Source: Gordonia westfalica
GTDB taxonomy: Bacteria > Actinomycetota > Actinomycetes > Mycobacteriales > Mycobacteriaceae
DNA: 64,000 nt
Direction of reading: 5' to 3'
NCBI RefSeq assembly: GCF_900105725.1
Contig: NZ_FNLM01000034.1
Location: forward strand, 2,170,001-2,234,000
Both the position numbers and the translations under genes were made by a program. The stretch's first letter is position 1, and each line of letters begins with the position of its first letter. Below the pieces are notes generated by a model. That model saw only the letters and a program-made list of their open reading frames with translations. It made no database searches and was not told where the DNA came from. Shown in pieces: positions 8,400 to 16,673 of this stretch.

Positions 8400-8999
8400 C
8401 TAGGGTCGGCCTGCCTCCACCATCTTCGCCGCGAGCAGCGACGGGTTGGTGAACATCACCTCGTGACTGCCCGGCATCTGCACCAGACGAAACAGACCGA
8501 GGCGCGACGACATCCGCGGATGCCAGCCCCACTCTCCTTGCGGCAGCGCCATGTCCTCGGTCGCGTCGATGTAACTCCTGGGGATCTCGCTCTCGTAGAA
8601 GCGCGTCAGATCGAGTTTGTCGGCCATCGGCTGCAACGGTTCCGGTGAGAGCAGTTCGTAGGTCCGCGTCGCGGTGTCCAGATCGGCGTCCTGGATGAAC
8701 GCCTCGCGCCAGATCGGGAACGGCAGCATCACCGTGTTGTCGTCGCTGGCCGCCGCCAAACCGTTGAACAGGTCACGGTAGTGCGGCGGCGCCTCATCCA
8801 TCAGGCTGTTGCCCGGCTGCGGCACAAAGGCATTCCAGAAGACGAGCCGCTGAATCCGCTGCGGGATCTCTTCTGCCAGTTGCGCGATCACGGTGCCGCC
8901 GTAGCTGTGGCCGACCAGCACGAAGTCCGTCAGGTCGTTGGTCTCGACGTAATCGACGATCGATTTCACACTGACGTTGTCCGACAACGCGATCCACAC
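8400..8999 (-). pseudogene. Alpha/beta hydrolase lacking its N-terminal part
   Basis: The frame encodes 199 residues of an esterase-like hydrolase: LVGHSYGGTVIA (nucleophile elbow), a lid region, and the catalytic His in MPGSHEVMFTNP. The segment before the elbow is only about 30 residues long, so the first beta strands and the oxyanion HG loop present in this family are missing. The frame opens with a GTG at 8999 and closes upstream with an in-frame stop at 9006-9008. The break coincides with the truncated 5' end of the divergent AraC gene. A functional hydrolase without the oxyanion loop is unlikely, so it is called a remnant. Confidence 0.75.
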
Positions 9000-9490
9000 C
9001 TTGCGCTATGGCACGGACGTACGGATCGATCCGGATCCCCTGGGGGCCTGGGTTCTCGTGAGCACCCCGGTACGCGGGAAACTCACCATCCGGTCGCGGA
9101 TGATCGCTGCGGCCCTCGTGGCGACGCATCCCGTACAGGCAAGCCAGGCGGATGACCGGCCGGCCGTGCCGCGCCAGATCCGCAGAGCCGTCGAACTCGT
9201 CGAACGCTCCGCACACGAGGACCTGACCGTCACACAGCTGGCCGCCGCCGCGGGGATCGGGGTCCGCGCGCTGCAGCAGGGCTTTCGGGAGCACCTGCAA
9301 GATGAGTCCGATGCAGTTCCTGAGGCAGATCCGACTCGAACGGGCCCATCAGCAGCTACTCCGAGAAGACCCCGCCACCGTCACCGTCGCGGAGGTCGCC
9401 CAATCCTGGGGTTTCGACAATCTCGGCCGATTCTCCCAGATGTACCGCCACCGCTACGGCCGCCTCCTCTCGCACACGCTCCGCGACTGA
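8977..9490 (+). pseudogene. AraC-family regulator remnant: N-terminal loss, internal deletion and a frameshift
   Basis: Positions about 8999-9300 encode TLRYGTDVRID...PLGAWVLVSTPVRGKLTIRS, the opening of an AraC-binding (cupin-like) domain. This jumps to the linker and first helix-turn-helix (PAVPRQIRRAVELVERS, LTVTQLAAAAGIGVRALQQGF), so roughly a hundred residues expected in between are missing. After EHLQ the frame shifts: the second helix-turn-helix (MSPMQFLRQIRLERAHQQLL, then WGFDNLGRFSQMYRHRYG) is in the next frame from 9302. Removing one base near 9301 restores EHLQ-MSPMQFLR. The gene is clearly inactive. Confidence 0.82.
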
Positions 9491-9502
9491 CGGTGCTCGT
9501 CG

Positions 9503-10006
9503 TCAGGTGAAGAGTCCGCGTAGGTACGCGGCCTGCCCGATGTGCTGGGCATCGTCGTCGACGACGCTGACCAGCCGGACGCCGAGCGTCACCGGCGGGT
9601 CCCAGTTGGTGTCGACGATCCGGTCCAGATCCGAATCACTCAGGGACTCAATGTAGTCGACAGAAGCCGCGTGGGTGGCGTCGTAGTAGTCACGGAGCAG
9701 GCCGGCGTCGTCGACGACGACCCGCGCCACCTCGTCGGCCGAATGGCCGTATCCGGTGTCGGCCGGCGAGAACGGCAGATCGAATCGGTCGACCCAACCG
9801 CCGCTCACCCACACCTCGTCGGTGTCGGCGACATCGGCGACTTGCGCATCCTGAACGCGTGTCAGGTGCCACACCAACCACGCGATCGTGTTGGCGCCCG
9901 AGGCCGGTGCCCGGTTCAGGACCTCGGGTTCCAAGCCGCTGAGCAGCGCGTGAACATTCTCGGAGACGCGTCCGAGACCGTCGACTAACACATCTGTGGC
10001 ACGCAT
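9503..10006 (-). CDS. DinB/DUF664-family protein (putative mycothiol-dependent enzyme)
   Basis: 167 residues from the ATG at 10006. The four-helix DinB-like fold is indicated by TIAWLVWHLTRVQDAQVADV (first metal-ligand His in WHLTR) near residue 45 and DDDAQHIGQAAYLRGLF at the C terminus (further His). Members of the DUF664/DinB superfamily in actinobacteria include mycothiol-dependent transferases and isomerases; which reaction applies here cannot be read from sequence. It is transcribed away from the organosulfur operon that starts at 10075 and shares a 68-base intergenic region with it. Confidence 0.8.
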   Translation of the reverse strand: MRATDVLVDGLGRVSENVHALLSGLEPEVLNRAPASGANTIAWLVWHLTRVQDAQVADVADTDEVWVSGGWVDRFDLPFSPADTGYGHSADEVARVVVDDAGLLRDYYDATHAASVDYIESLSDSDLDRIVDTNWDPPVTLGVRLVSVVDDDAQHIGQAAYLRGLFT

Positions 10007-10051
10007 GCGGCAAGTTTAGTTCGCTGTGCGCGCAAAGATGGCGACTCCACC

Positions 10052-10065
10052 GATCCATCTGGATC
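10052..10065. promoter_or_regulatory. Short inverted repeat upstream of the organosulfur operon
   Basis: GATCCA and TGGATC separated by two bases lie 10-23 bases upstream of the GTG at 10075, where no Shine-Dalgarno sequence is visible. It could be an operator, or a hairpin occluding the start. The evidence is only symmetry and position. Confidence 0.3.
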
Positions 10066-10074
10066 ATTCCTCCG

Positions 10075-11556
10075 GTGTCTGAACAGAACCGGCCTGCCGT
10101 GACCCCCGACAACGGCACGCGCTCCACCCGCAAGATCCGCTTCAACGCCTTCGACATGAATTGCGTTGCGCACCAGTCCCCCGGCCTGTGGCGCCATCCG
10201 AGCGACCGGTCGTGGGACTACAACACCATCGACTACTGGGTCGATCTCGCCCGTCTTCTGGAGACCGGCGGATTCGACGGCCTGTTCATCGCCGACGTCC
10301 TCGGCACGTACGACGTCTTCGCCGGCAACGACGAGGCCGCGATCCGTCAGGGCACCCAGATCCCGGTCAACGACCCCATGCTGCTGGTCTCGGCGATGGC
10401 CCACGCCACCGAGAACCTCGGGTTCGGCATCACCACCGCAACCGGTTTCGAGCACCCCTACCCGTTCGCGCGCCGCATGTCGACACTCGATCACCTGACC
10501 CGGGGCCGTGTCGGCTGGAACGTCGTGACCGGGTACCTGCCGTCGGGCGCACGCAATCTCGGCGACGACGACCAGCTCGAGCACGACGACCGCTACGACC
10601 ACGCCGACGAGTACCTGACCGTGCTCTACAAGCTGTGGGAGGGTTCCTGGGAGCGCGACGCGGTGCGTCGCGACCGGGAGGCCGGGGTCTTCGCCGAGCC
10701 GTCCAAGGTCCACCACATCGGCCACCAGGGAAAGCATTTCAAGGTCCCGGGCATCCACCTGTCCGAGCCGTCTCCGCAGGGCTCGCCGGTCATCTACCAG
10801 GCCGGCGCCTCGCCGCGCGGACGTCGTTTCGCCGCGGAGAACGCCGAGGCCATCTTCGTCGGCGCACCCACCAAGGCGATCCTGCGCAACGTGGTCAGCC
10901 AGATCCGCGAAGAACTCGTCCTCGCCGGACGCGACCCCTACGACGCCAAGATCTACACGCTGCTCACCATCATCACCGACTCGACGCCCGAGGCCGCGCG
11001 CGCGAAAGCCGCTGAGTACCAGTCCTATGCGAGCGAAGAGGGTGCACTCGTCCTCATGTCCGGCTGGATGGGCATCGACCTCGCGAGCTACGACATCGAC
11101 GACCCGATCGGCAACGTGCAGAGCAACGCCATCCAGTCGGCGGTTGCGGCGTTCCAGCAGGCCTCCGAGAGCGGCGAGGAATGGCGCATCCGCGACATCG
11201 CGGCCTGGGGTGGCGTCGGCGGTATGGGCCCCGTCCTGATCGGCTCGGGTGACGAGGTCGCCGAGCATCTGCAGGACTGGGTCACCGAAACCGACGTCGA
11301 CGGTTTCAACGTCGCCTACGCGGTCACGCCGGGATCGTTCGAGGACATCATCACCCACGTGGTGCCCGCCCTCGAGCGTCGCGGCCTCTACGAGCGCGAC
11401 TACGCCCCGGGCAGCCTGCGCAACAAGCTCTTCGGACGCGGCGACCAGCTGCCCGAGAACCACCGCGGTTCCACCTACCGCGTCGGCGGCGTGAACTCGA
11501 CCATCGACGACTCCATCCGTGAGCGCAACCGCCTCACCACCGCCGGAACGAAGTGA
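10075..11556 (+). CDS. FMN-dependent monooxygenase of the NtaA/SnaA/DmoA/DszA family
   Basis: 493 residues from the GTG at 10075; conserved sequence starts at KIRFNAFDMNCVAHQSPGLWRHP. Family hallmarks are FDGLFIADVLGTYDVFAG, FATLDH-like MSTLDHLTRGRVGWNVVTGY, and VIYQAGASPRGRRFAAENAEAIF. The opening is closer to dimethyl-sulfide monooxygenase DmoA than to DszA of dibenzothiophene desulfurisation, although all share this fold and use FMNH2 from a separate reductase. It is followed 13 bases later by a methionine-type ABC importer on the same strand, so the imported compound is probably its organosulfur substrate (inference). No flavin reductase is adjacent. Confidence 0.87.
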   Translation: MSEQNRPAVTPDNGTRSTRKIRFNAFDMNCVAHQSPGLWRHPSDRSWDYNTIDYWVDLARLLETGGFDGLFIADVLGTYDVFAGNDEAAIRQGTQIPVNDPMLLVSAMAHATENLGFGITTATGFEHPYPFARRMSTLDHLTRGRVGWNVVTGYLPSGARNLGDDDQLEHDDRYDHADEYLTVLYKLWEGSWERDAVRRDREAGVFAEPSKVHHIGHQGKHFKVPGIHLSEPSPQGSPVIYQAGASPRGRRFAAENAEAIFVGAPTKAILRNVVSQIREELVLAGRDPYDAKIYTLLTIITDSTPEAARAKAAEYQSYASEEGALVLMSGWMGIDLASYDIDDPIGNVQSNAIQSAVAAFQQASESGEEWRIRDIAAWGGVGGMGPVLIGSGDEVAEHLQDWVTETDVDGFNVAYAVTPGSFEDIITHVVPALERRGLYERDYAPGSLRNKLFGRGDQLPENHRGSTYRVGGVNSTIDDSIRERNRLTTAGTK

Positions 11557-11569
11557 CCAGGACCGCACG

Positions 11570-12610
11570 ATGATCGAAGTCGTTGGACTCACCAAGGTGT
11601 TCGGGGTCGGTTCGCCGAACCCGACCACCGTTCTCGACGAAGTCGAGTTCACCGTCGGCTCCGGCGAGATCTTCGCCGTCGTCGGCCCGTCCGGTGCGGG
11701 TAAGAGCACCCTGGCACGCTGTCTCAACCTCCTGGAGCGCCCGACCTCGGGGAGGGTCGTCGTCAACGGCGAGGACCTCACCGCGCTCGGCACCTCCGGA
11801 CTTCGGGATGCCCGTCGCCGTATCGGCACGGTGTTCCAGTCGGCCAGCCTGCTCTCCCGCCGGACCGCGGCGCAGAACGTGGCGCTGCCGCTCGAATACC
11901 TGGGTGCGACAAAGGCTTCCACCAGGTCGCGGGTCGCCGACCTGCTCGACCTGGTGGGGCTGTCCGACAAGGCCGATCTGTACCCGCATCAGCTCTCGGG
12001 CGGACAGCGTCAACGTGTGGGCATCGCCCGCGCCCTCGCACTGAAGCCGTCGGTGCTCCTGTCCGACGAGGCGACGTCCGGACTCGACCCGGCCGCGACC
12101 GACACGTTCCTGCAGCTGCTGACCGAGGTCCGCGACGAACTCGGCCTGGCAGTCGTGTTCATCACCCACGAGATGGACACCATCGTGCGGGTCGCCGACA
12201 CCGTCGGCCGGCTCGATCACGGCCGCATCGTCGAACACGGGCGCCTCGAGAACCTCGTCCTCGACGCGGATTCCGTTCTCGGACGGGCACTTCGGCCCCG
12301 CGGCCCCAGCGCGGCCGCAACCGCCGACGACACCCCGATCACGGTGATCTACAACTCGACGACGGTGCCCGCCGACTGGCTCACCCGCCTCGGCGGATCC
12401 CTGGGCATCCCGATCTCGGTGCTCGGAGCCAACATCCAGACCATCGACGGCACCGCCTTCGGCGATCTGACCGTCTCCGTGCCGGCCGGACACGCGTCCG
12501 GATTCATCGGCGCGGCAGCCGAACTCGGCCTCGTGGCCCGAGTCGCGGAAGCACCCGCGCCGGCCACCGGTGCCGGTACCGAGAAGAAGGACGCGGGGGT
12601 GGCGGCATGA
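11570..12610 (+). CDS. metN: Methionine-type ABC transporter ATPase with NIL domain
   Basis: 346 residues from the ATG at 11570. Walker A is GPSGAGKST near residue 40, the signature is LSGGQRQRVGIARAL near 145, Walker B is VLLSDEATSGLD, and the switch His is in VVFITHEMD. Residues about 255-330 form a NIL-type C-terminal regulatory domain, which in MetN senses intracellular methionine. This supports membership of the MetNIQ family over sulfonate SsuB types. It lies between an organosulfur monooxygenase gene and metI (4-bp ATGA overlap), so the physiological substrate may be another sulfur compound. Confidence 0.88.
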   Translation: MIEVVGLTKVFGVGSPNPTTVLDEVEFTVGSGEIFAVVGPSGAGKSTLARCLNLLERPTSGRVVVNGEDLTALGTSGLRDARRRIGTVFQSASLLSRRTAAQNVALPLEYLGATKASTRSRVADLLDLVGLSDKADLYPHQLSGGQRQRVGIARALALKPSVLLSDEATSGLDPAATDTFLQLLTEVRDELGLAVVFITHEMDTIVRVADTVGRLDHGRIVEHGRLENLVLDADSVLGRALRPRGPSAAATADDTPITVIYNSTTVPADWLTRLGGSLGIPISVLGANIQTIDGTAFGDLTVSVPAGHASGFIGAAAELGLVARVAEAPAPATGAGTEKKDAGVAA

Positions 12611-13314
12611 GCACGATCAACCTGGCCGCCATCACCGTACCGCTCGACGAGATCCCCGATCTGCTGTGGCCGGCGTTCGTCGACACGGTCCTGATGGTAA
12701 GCATCGTGATGGTCGTCGTGCTGGTCGTCGGCGTTCCGCTCGGCGCGTTGGTCCACAACCTCGCTCCCGGTGGGCTCTTCGAGAACCGGGCGCTGCACAC
12801 GCCGTTGTCCTGGATCATCAGCATCGGCCGGTCGCTGCCGTTCCTGGTGCTGATGACGGCGATCATCCCGTTCACCCGCCTCATCACCGGCACCAACATC
12901 GGCATCGCAGCGGCGGTGGTCCCGATGTCGATCGCGGGTATCGCGTTCTTCACCCGCATCGTGGAGAACTCGCTGCGGTCGGTGCCGGCGTCGACGATCG
13001 ACGTGGCCCGGGCGTCGGGCGGCTCCAACGCCCAGATCATCTGGAAGGCACAGGTTCCCGAGGCTCTGCCGAGCATCGTGGGTGGCCTGACCATCAACAC
13101 GATCGCGATGATCGAATACTCGACCATCGCGGGCACGATCGGCGCCGGCGGTCTCGGCTACGTCGCGGTCACCTACGGCTACCAGCGATTCGACCAGGGC
13201 GTCATGATCGCCACGATCATCGTCCTCATCATCACCGTGGCGTTGATCCAGCTCGCCGGCGACGCGCTCGCCCGCAGCCTCAACCCGGTGACCTCCAAGC
13301 GCGTCAACCACTGA
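12607..13314 (+). CDS. metI: Methionine-type ABC transporter permease
   Basis: 235 residues; the ATG overlaps the stop of metN. Five hydrophobic segments are apparent, starting at FVDTVLMVSIVMVVVLVVGVPLG. The cytoplasmic coupling loop IDVARASGGSNAQIIWKAQVPEALPSIVGG near residue 140 has the EAA-type pattern that contacts the ATPase. The size matches MetI (about 220 residues). It would form the channel dimer of the importer encoded with the flanking genes. Confidence 0.9.
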   Translation: MSTINLAAITVPLDEIPDLLWPAFVDTVLMVSIVMVVVLVVGVPLGALVHNLAPGGLFENRALHTPLSWIISIGRSLPFLVLMTAIIPFTRLITGTNIGIAAAVVPMSIAGIAFFTRIVENSLRSVPASTIDVARASGGSNAQIIWKAQVPEALPSIVGGLTINTIAMIEYSTIAGTIGAGGLGYVAVTYGYQRFDQGVMIATIIVLIITVALIQLAGDALARSLNPVTSKRVNH

Positions 13315-13348
13315 CGCATCACCTTCACCACACTTGAAAGGTCCACTC

Positions 13349-14287
13349 ATGTCTCAGGACACCGGTTCCACCACCGAGGTGTCGGTTTCGTCGCCCGACA
13401 ACCTCCCACCCGCAGGCAATTCCGACATCGAGATCTCGAAGCGTCGCCACTGGCCGCTGATCGCCGGCGTCCTCGTGATCGTCGCCGTGCTGGCCGGCGT
13501 TCTCGGCTGGCGTTTCCTCGGGTCGGATTCGACCTCCCCCAACGAGACCGCCGGCGCAACGCTCACCGTCGTCACCGCCGAGGGCAACGCCTCCGAGCAG
13601 GCCCTCGTCGAGTTCGTCGGCGAAGAGGTCGCACCCCGCTACGGCATCAAGGTCGACTTCAAGGGCCTCGCCGACTCGACGACCCTCAACCGCGCCGTGA
13701 GCGACGGCGAGGTCGCCGGCACCATCTACCAGCACAAGCTGTGGCTGGCGCAGGTGCTCGAGGCCAACCCCGACTTCAAGGAAGTGGCGGCCACCCCCGT
13801 CTTCCGCTGGGGCTTCGGCATCTGGTCGGACAAGTACAAGGACGTCGGGGACCTCCCGCAGAACGCGAAGGTCTCGCTCTACTCCGATCCCGCGAACGAG
13901 GCACAGGGCCTCTGGCTGCTCGAGCGCGCCGGTCTGATCACCCTCAAGCCGGGCATCGACAAGTGGAAGGCGACCCAGAAGGACATCGCCGACAACCCGC
14001 GCAACCTGCAGTTCGTGCTGCTCGACTTCGCCGCGCAGTCGCGGTCGCTGGCCGATCTCGACGCCACCGTCGGCTACACCGAGTACTACCTGGCCGCGAA
14101 CATCCCGATCGAGAAGCAGATCTACGCGCCCCCGGCCCCCGACGAGTTCGCCGGGCAGCTGACCATCGGTACCGAGTGGGAGAACACCGACAACATCAAG
14201 AACCTCGTCGCCGCGTTCAAGGATCCCGCGGTCCAGGAGTTCCTGGCCACCGATCCGCGGGTGAAGGGCATCCTGCTGCCCCTGTAG
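13349..14287 (+). CDS. metQ: NlpA/MetQ-type substrate-binding protein with N-terminal membrane anchor
   Basis: 312 residues from the ATG at 13349 (GAAAGG seven bases before; an upstream TTG at 13334 is less likely). Residues 1-35 are cytoplasmic. A helix (HWPLIAGVLVIVAVLAGVLG) follows, and then the NlpA-type solute-binding domain with ATLTVVTAEGNASEQALVEFV, IYQHKLWLAQVLEANPDF and KVSLYSDPANEAQGLWLLERAGLI. No lipobox cysteine is present after the helix, so the protein is held by a transmembrane anchor rather than a lipid, unlike classical MetQ. It completes the importer of the organosulfur operon. Confidence 0.88.
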   Translation: MSQDTGSTTEVSVSSPDNLPPAGNSDIEISKRRHWPLIAGVLVIVAVLAGVLGWRFLGSDSTSPNETAGATLTVVTAEGNASEQALVEFVGEEVAPRYGIKVDFKGLADSTTLNRAVSDGEVAGTIYQHKLWLAQVLEANPDFKEVAATPVFRWGFGIWSDKYKDVGDLPQNAKVSLYSDPANEAQGLWLLERAGLITLKPGIDKWKATQKDIADNPRNLQFVLLDFAAQSRSLADLDATVGYTEYYLAANIPIEKQIYAPPAPDEFAGQLTIGTEWENTDNIKNLVAAFKDPAVQEFLATDPRVKGILLPL

Positions 14288-14313
14288 TTTCGCTTGCACA
14301 TAGGCTCACCCGC

Positions 14314-15645
14314 GTGGAGCGCAAACATCACGGTCACCCGCATTCGCTGACCGATATCTCCCACATGCTGTCCCCGTTCGCGCGGTGGCTGGTCATCGGG
14401 ACACTGGCGGTCACCGCGGTGGCGGTGACGATCGGCATGATCGTCCTCTGGCCGTCGGATTCCGAGCATCCGGTGCCCACCCAGTTCCGGTCCGCCGACG
14501 GCGGGTCGATCGAGACGGTCGACGGCGAGGTCGTCGACCAGTTCCGGGCGAGCTGCCTGAACCCGGCGGCGGGCTCGGTGCTCGAGACCGCCGACATCCC
14601 CATCAACCCGGTCGCCGACGGTCCGTGCATCCTCAACGCGGTCCGCTTCGACTCCGGTGAGGTCGCCGGCCGGTACACGGTGCTGGAGATCCCCACGAAG
14701 GGTGCGCAGTCCGGCGCCGCGCCGGGGACCGAAGGGGTGCCGGCACCGGGATCGCTCGACGAGCCCCAGGCCGGTCAGCCGACCCTGCACGTCGGCGACG
14801 CGATCCGGCTCTCCACGGTGCCCGGCCCGGACGGCAACCGCTACACCTTCTTCGACTTCCAGCGCGGCACCGCCACGATCATCTGGGCGATCCTGTTCAT
14901 CGCGGCCATCGTGCTGGTCGCGGCGTGGCGCGGTTTCCGGTCGATCATCGGCCTCGCGTTCGCCTTCATCGTCCTCGGCGGGTTCACCCTGCCCGCCATC
15001 CTCGACGGCTCGTCCCCGGTCGCGGTGGCAGTGGTGTCGTCGGCGGTCATTCTGTTCGTGGTGCTCTATCTCGCGCACGGCATCAGCCTCCGCACGAGTT
15101 CGGCCCTGCTCGGCACGCTGGTCTCGCTGCTGATGGCCGGTCTGCTGAGCTGGCTGGCGATCGAGACGATGAACCTGACCGGCCTGTCCGGCGACCAGAC
15201 CACCAACCTGCAGGTCTATCAGGGCAACATCTCGGTCAGCGGCCTCCTGCTGGCCGGGTTCATCATCGGCACGCTCGGCGTCCTCAACGATGTGACGATC
15301 ACGCAGGCGTCGGCGGCCTTCGAGCTGGCCGCCGCGGGTGAACCCACCCGGCTCGCGACCTTCAAGGCCGCGATGCGCGTCGGACGCGACCACATCGCGA
15401 GCACCGTCTACACGCTGGTGTTCGCCTACGCGGGCAGCGCCCTGCCGCTGATGCTGCTGTTCTCGGTCGCCCGGCAACCCCTCGGCGGTCTGCTCACCAC
15501 GGACGTGGTGGCCGTCGAACTGGCCCGGTCCTTCGTCGGCGGCATCGCGATCGCGCTGTCGGTTCCGCTGACGACCGCGATCGCCGCGGCCCTCTGCCGG
15601 CCCGCGGGCGCGCCGTCACCGGCGGTCGCGCACGCGGCGACCTGA
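14314..15645 (+). CDS. YibE/F-family multi-pass membrane protein
   Basis: 443 residues from the GTG at 14314 (VERKHHGHPHSLTD). One N-terminal helix (residues about 25-50) leads into an extracytoplasmic domain of about 130 residues containing two cysteines (RASCLNP, DGPCILN). Seven C-terminal helices from about residue 190 contain the YibE/F pattern GTLGVLNDVTITQASAAFEL. The family is widespread in Gram-positive bacteria with no settled function. A TAGGCT at 14301-14306 lies exactly seven bases before the GTG, so the mRNA may be leaderless and separate from the importer operon. Confidence 0.85.
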   Translation: MERKHHGHPHSLTDISHMLSPFARWLVIGTLAVTAVAVTIGMIVLWPSDSEHPVPTQFRSADGGSIETVDGEVVDQFRASCLNPAAGSVLETADIPINPVADGPCILNAVRFDSGEVAGRYTVLEIPTKGAQSGAAPGTEGVPAPGSLDEPQAGQPTLHVGDAIRLSTVPGPDGNRYTFFDFQRGTATIIWAILFIAAIVLVAAWRGFRSIIGLAFAFIVLGGFTLPAILDGSSPVAVAVVSSAVILFVVLYLAHGISLRTSSALLGTLVSLLMAGLLSWLAIETMNLTGLSGDQTTNLQVYQGNISVSGLLLAGFIIGTLGVLNDVTITQASAAFELAAAGEPTRLATFKAAMRVGRDHIASTVYTLVFAYAGSALPLMLLFSVARQPLGGLLTTDVVAVELARSFVGGIAIALSVPLTTAIAAALCRPAGAPSPAVAHAAT

Positions 15646-15656
15646 GATCCGGCCGT

Positions 15657-16574
15657 TCAGCACCGCCCCTTGGGCAGTTCGGCCAGGTTCTTGCCGAGCC
15701 AGTTGCCCAGGCGGGTCAGCATCTTGGTGCCGTCGGTGAACGATCCGCTGCGCGGGATCGCCGCCATCGACACCGCGACCTGACCGTCGGTGGTCGTGAT
15801 GATGCCGAGCTGACGCACGAGGTGCCCACCGGACTTGGAGGTGGCCGGCCCCCAGCCGCCCTTGACGGCGGTCACCGCACCCTTGTTCCGTCCGACCTTG
15901 GCGATCCCCCACTGCTGGTTCGGGGCGACGTCGCTCATCAGCCGGATGATCTGCTCGCTGCCGGGCAGGCAGGGCAGGTGTGCGCCGAACAGCGCCTGAT
16001 CGCGCAGGGCCCAGGAGGTGTACCCGGGGTACGACGCCGGAGTGTCGATCTCCGAGGAGACATGGGTTCGGGTGTCGTGTCCCTCGCGCAGCACGGCGGT
16101 CACCGCGTCGACGGAGGCGCGACCGCCACCCAGCGCACCCCACAGTTCGCCCGCGGCGTCGTTGTCGGAGAAGGTGATCGCCTTGTCCTCCATCGCTGCG
16201 ACGGCCACTCCTCGCTTGCGTTGCGCGGCCAGCGAGACCGGCACCTTCAACGTCGACCACGCCCGGCCCGCCTTGAGCGATCCCAGCGAGATGACCTGGT
16301 TGCCGCCGACCGGCACGATCGCGATGCCCAGCTGTCCGGGCAGCGACTTCTTCATCGACTTCTGGAGTGTGGCGTAGCTCTTCGCCAGCTTCGCCTCGAT
16401 CGGTTCCGGCGGCGTGAGCCACGTTGCGAACGGTTCGGGCAGCGGCGGCAACACCGGGAGCGGGACCGCGGTCGCGGTGCCGGCACCGACGACCAGGGAC
16501 ATCATCAGGGCGCCGACGGCGGAGGCGAACCTAGTCACAACTTTCACAATTTTCTCCTGAGTCACTCTAGACAC
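15657..16574 (-). CDS. Secreted penicillin-binding/beta-lactamase-like serine hydrolase (paralog A)
   Basis: 305 residues from the codon at 16574. A signal peptide (VVTRFASAVGALMMSLVVGAG) ends near an ATA/VPL site at residue 36. The serine-hydrolase triad motifs are all present: STLK (S-x-x-K) near residue 107, SDND near 136, and KGGWG in place of KTG near 240. Two conserved cysteines (HLPCLPG and the C-terminal GRC) probably pair. The protein is shorter than D,D-carboxypeptidases and more like mycobacterial exported beta-lactamase-like proteins of unknown substrate. It is about 100 bases downstream of its lipoprotein paralog. Confidence 0.83.
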   Translation of the reverse strand: MSRVTQEKIVKVVTRFASAVGALMMSLVVGAGTATAVPLPVLPPLPEPFATWLTPPEPIEAKLAKSYATLQKSMKKSLPGQLGIAIVPVGGNQVISLGSLKAGRAWSTLKVPVSLAAQRKRGVAVAAMEDKAITFSDNDAAGELWGALGGGRASVDAVTAVLREGHDTRTHVSSEIDTPASYPGYTSWALRDQALFGAHLPCLPGSEQIIRLMSDVAPNQQWGIAKVGRNKGAVTAVKGGWGPATSKSGGHLVRQLGIITTTDGQVAVSMAAIPRSGSFTDGTKMLTRLGNWLGKNLAELPKGRC

Positions 16575-16673
16575 ACGAGAATAGGGGGCGGATTGGTCAG
16601 GTGACCAGCTTGTATACCCAATCGGGACCTTGTTGCGACCGGCGTCACGCCCCGGTCGTCGTGGAATCCGGCC

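Noticed and set aside
9302..9490. A separate 62-residue AraC-like protein starting at the ATG at 9302.
   Set aside because: It is only the second half of the two helix-turn-helix units, and the first half lies directly upstream in another frame, so it is part of a frameshifted remnant.
10075..11556. Assignment as DszA of the dibenzothiophene desulfurisation pathway.
   Set aside because: The opening RFNAFDMNCVAHQSPGLWRHP is DmoA-like, and dszB and dszC partners are absent; only family-level assignment is safe.
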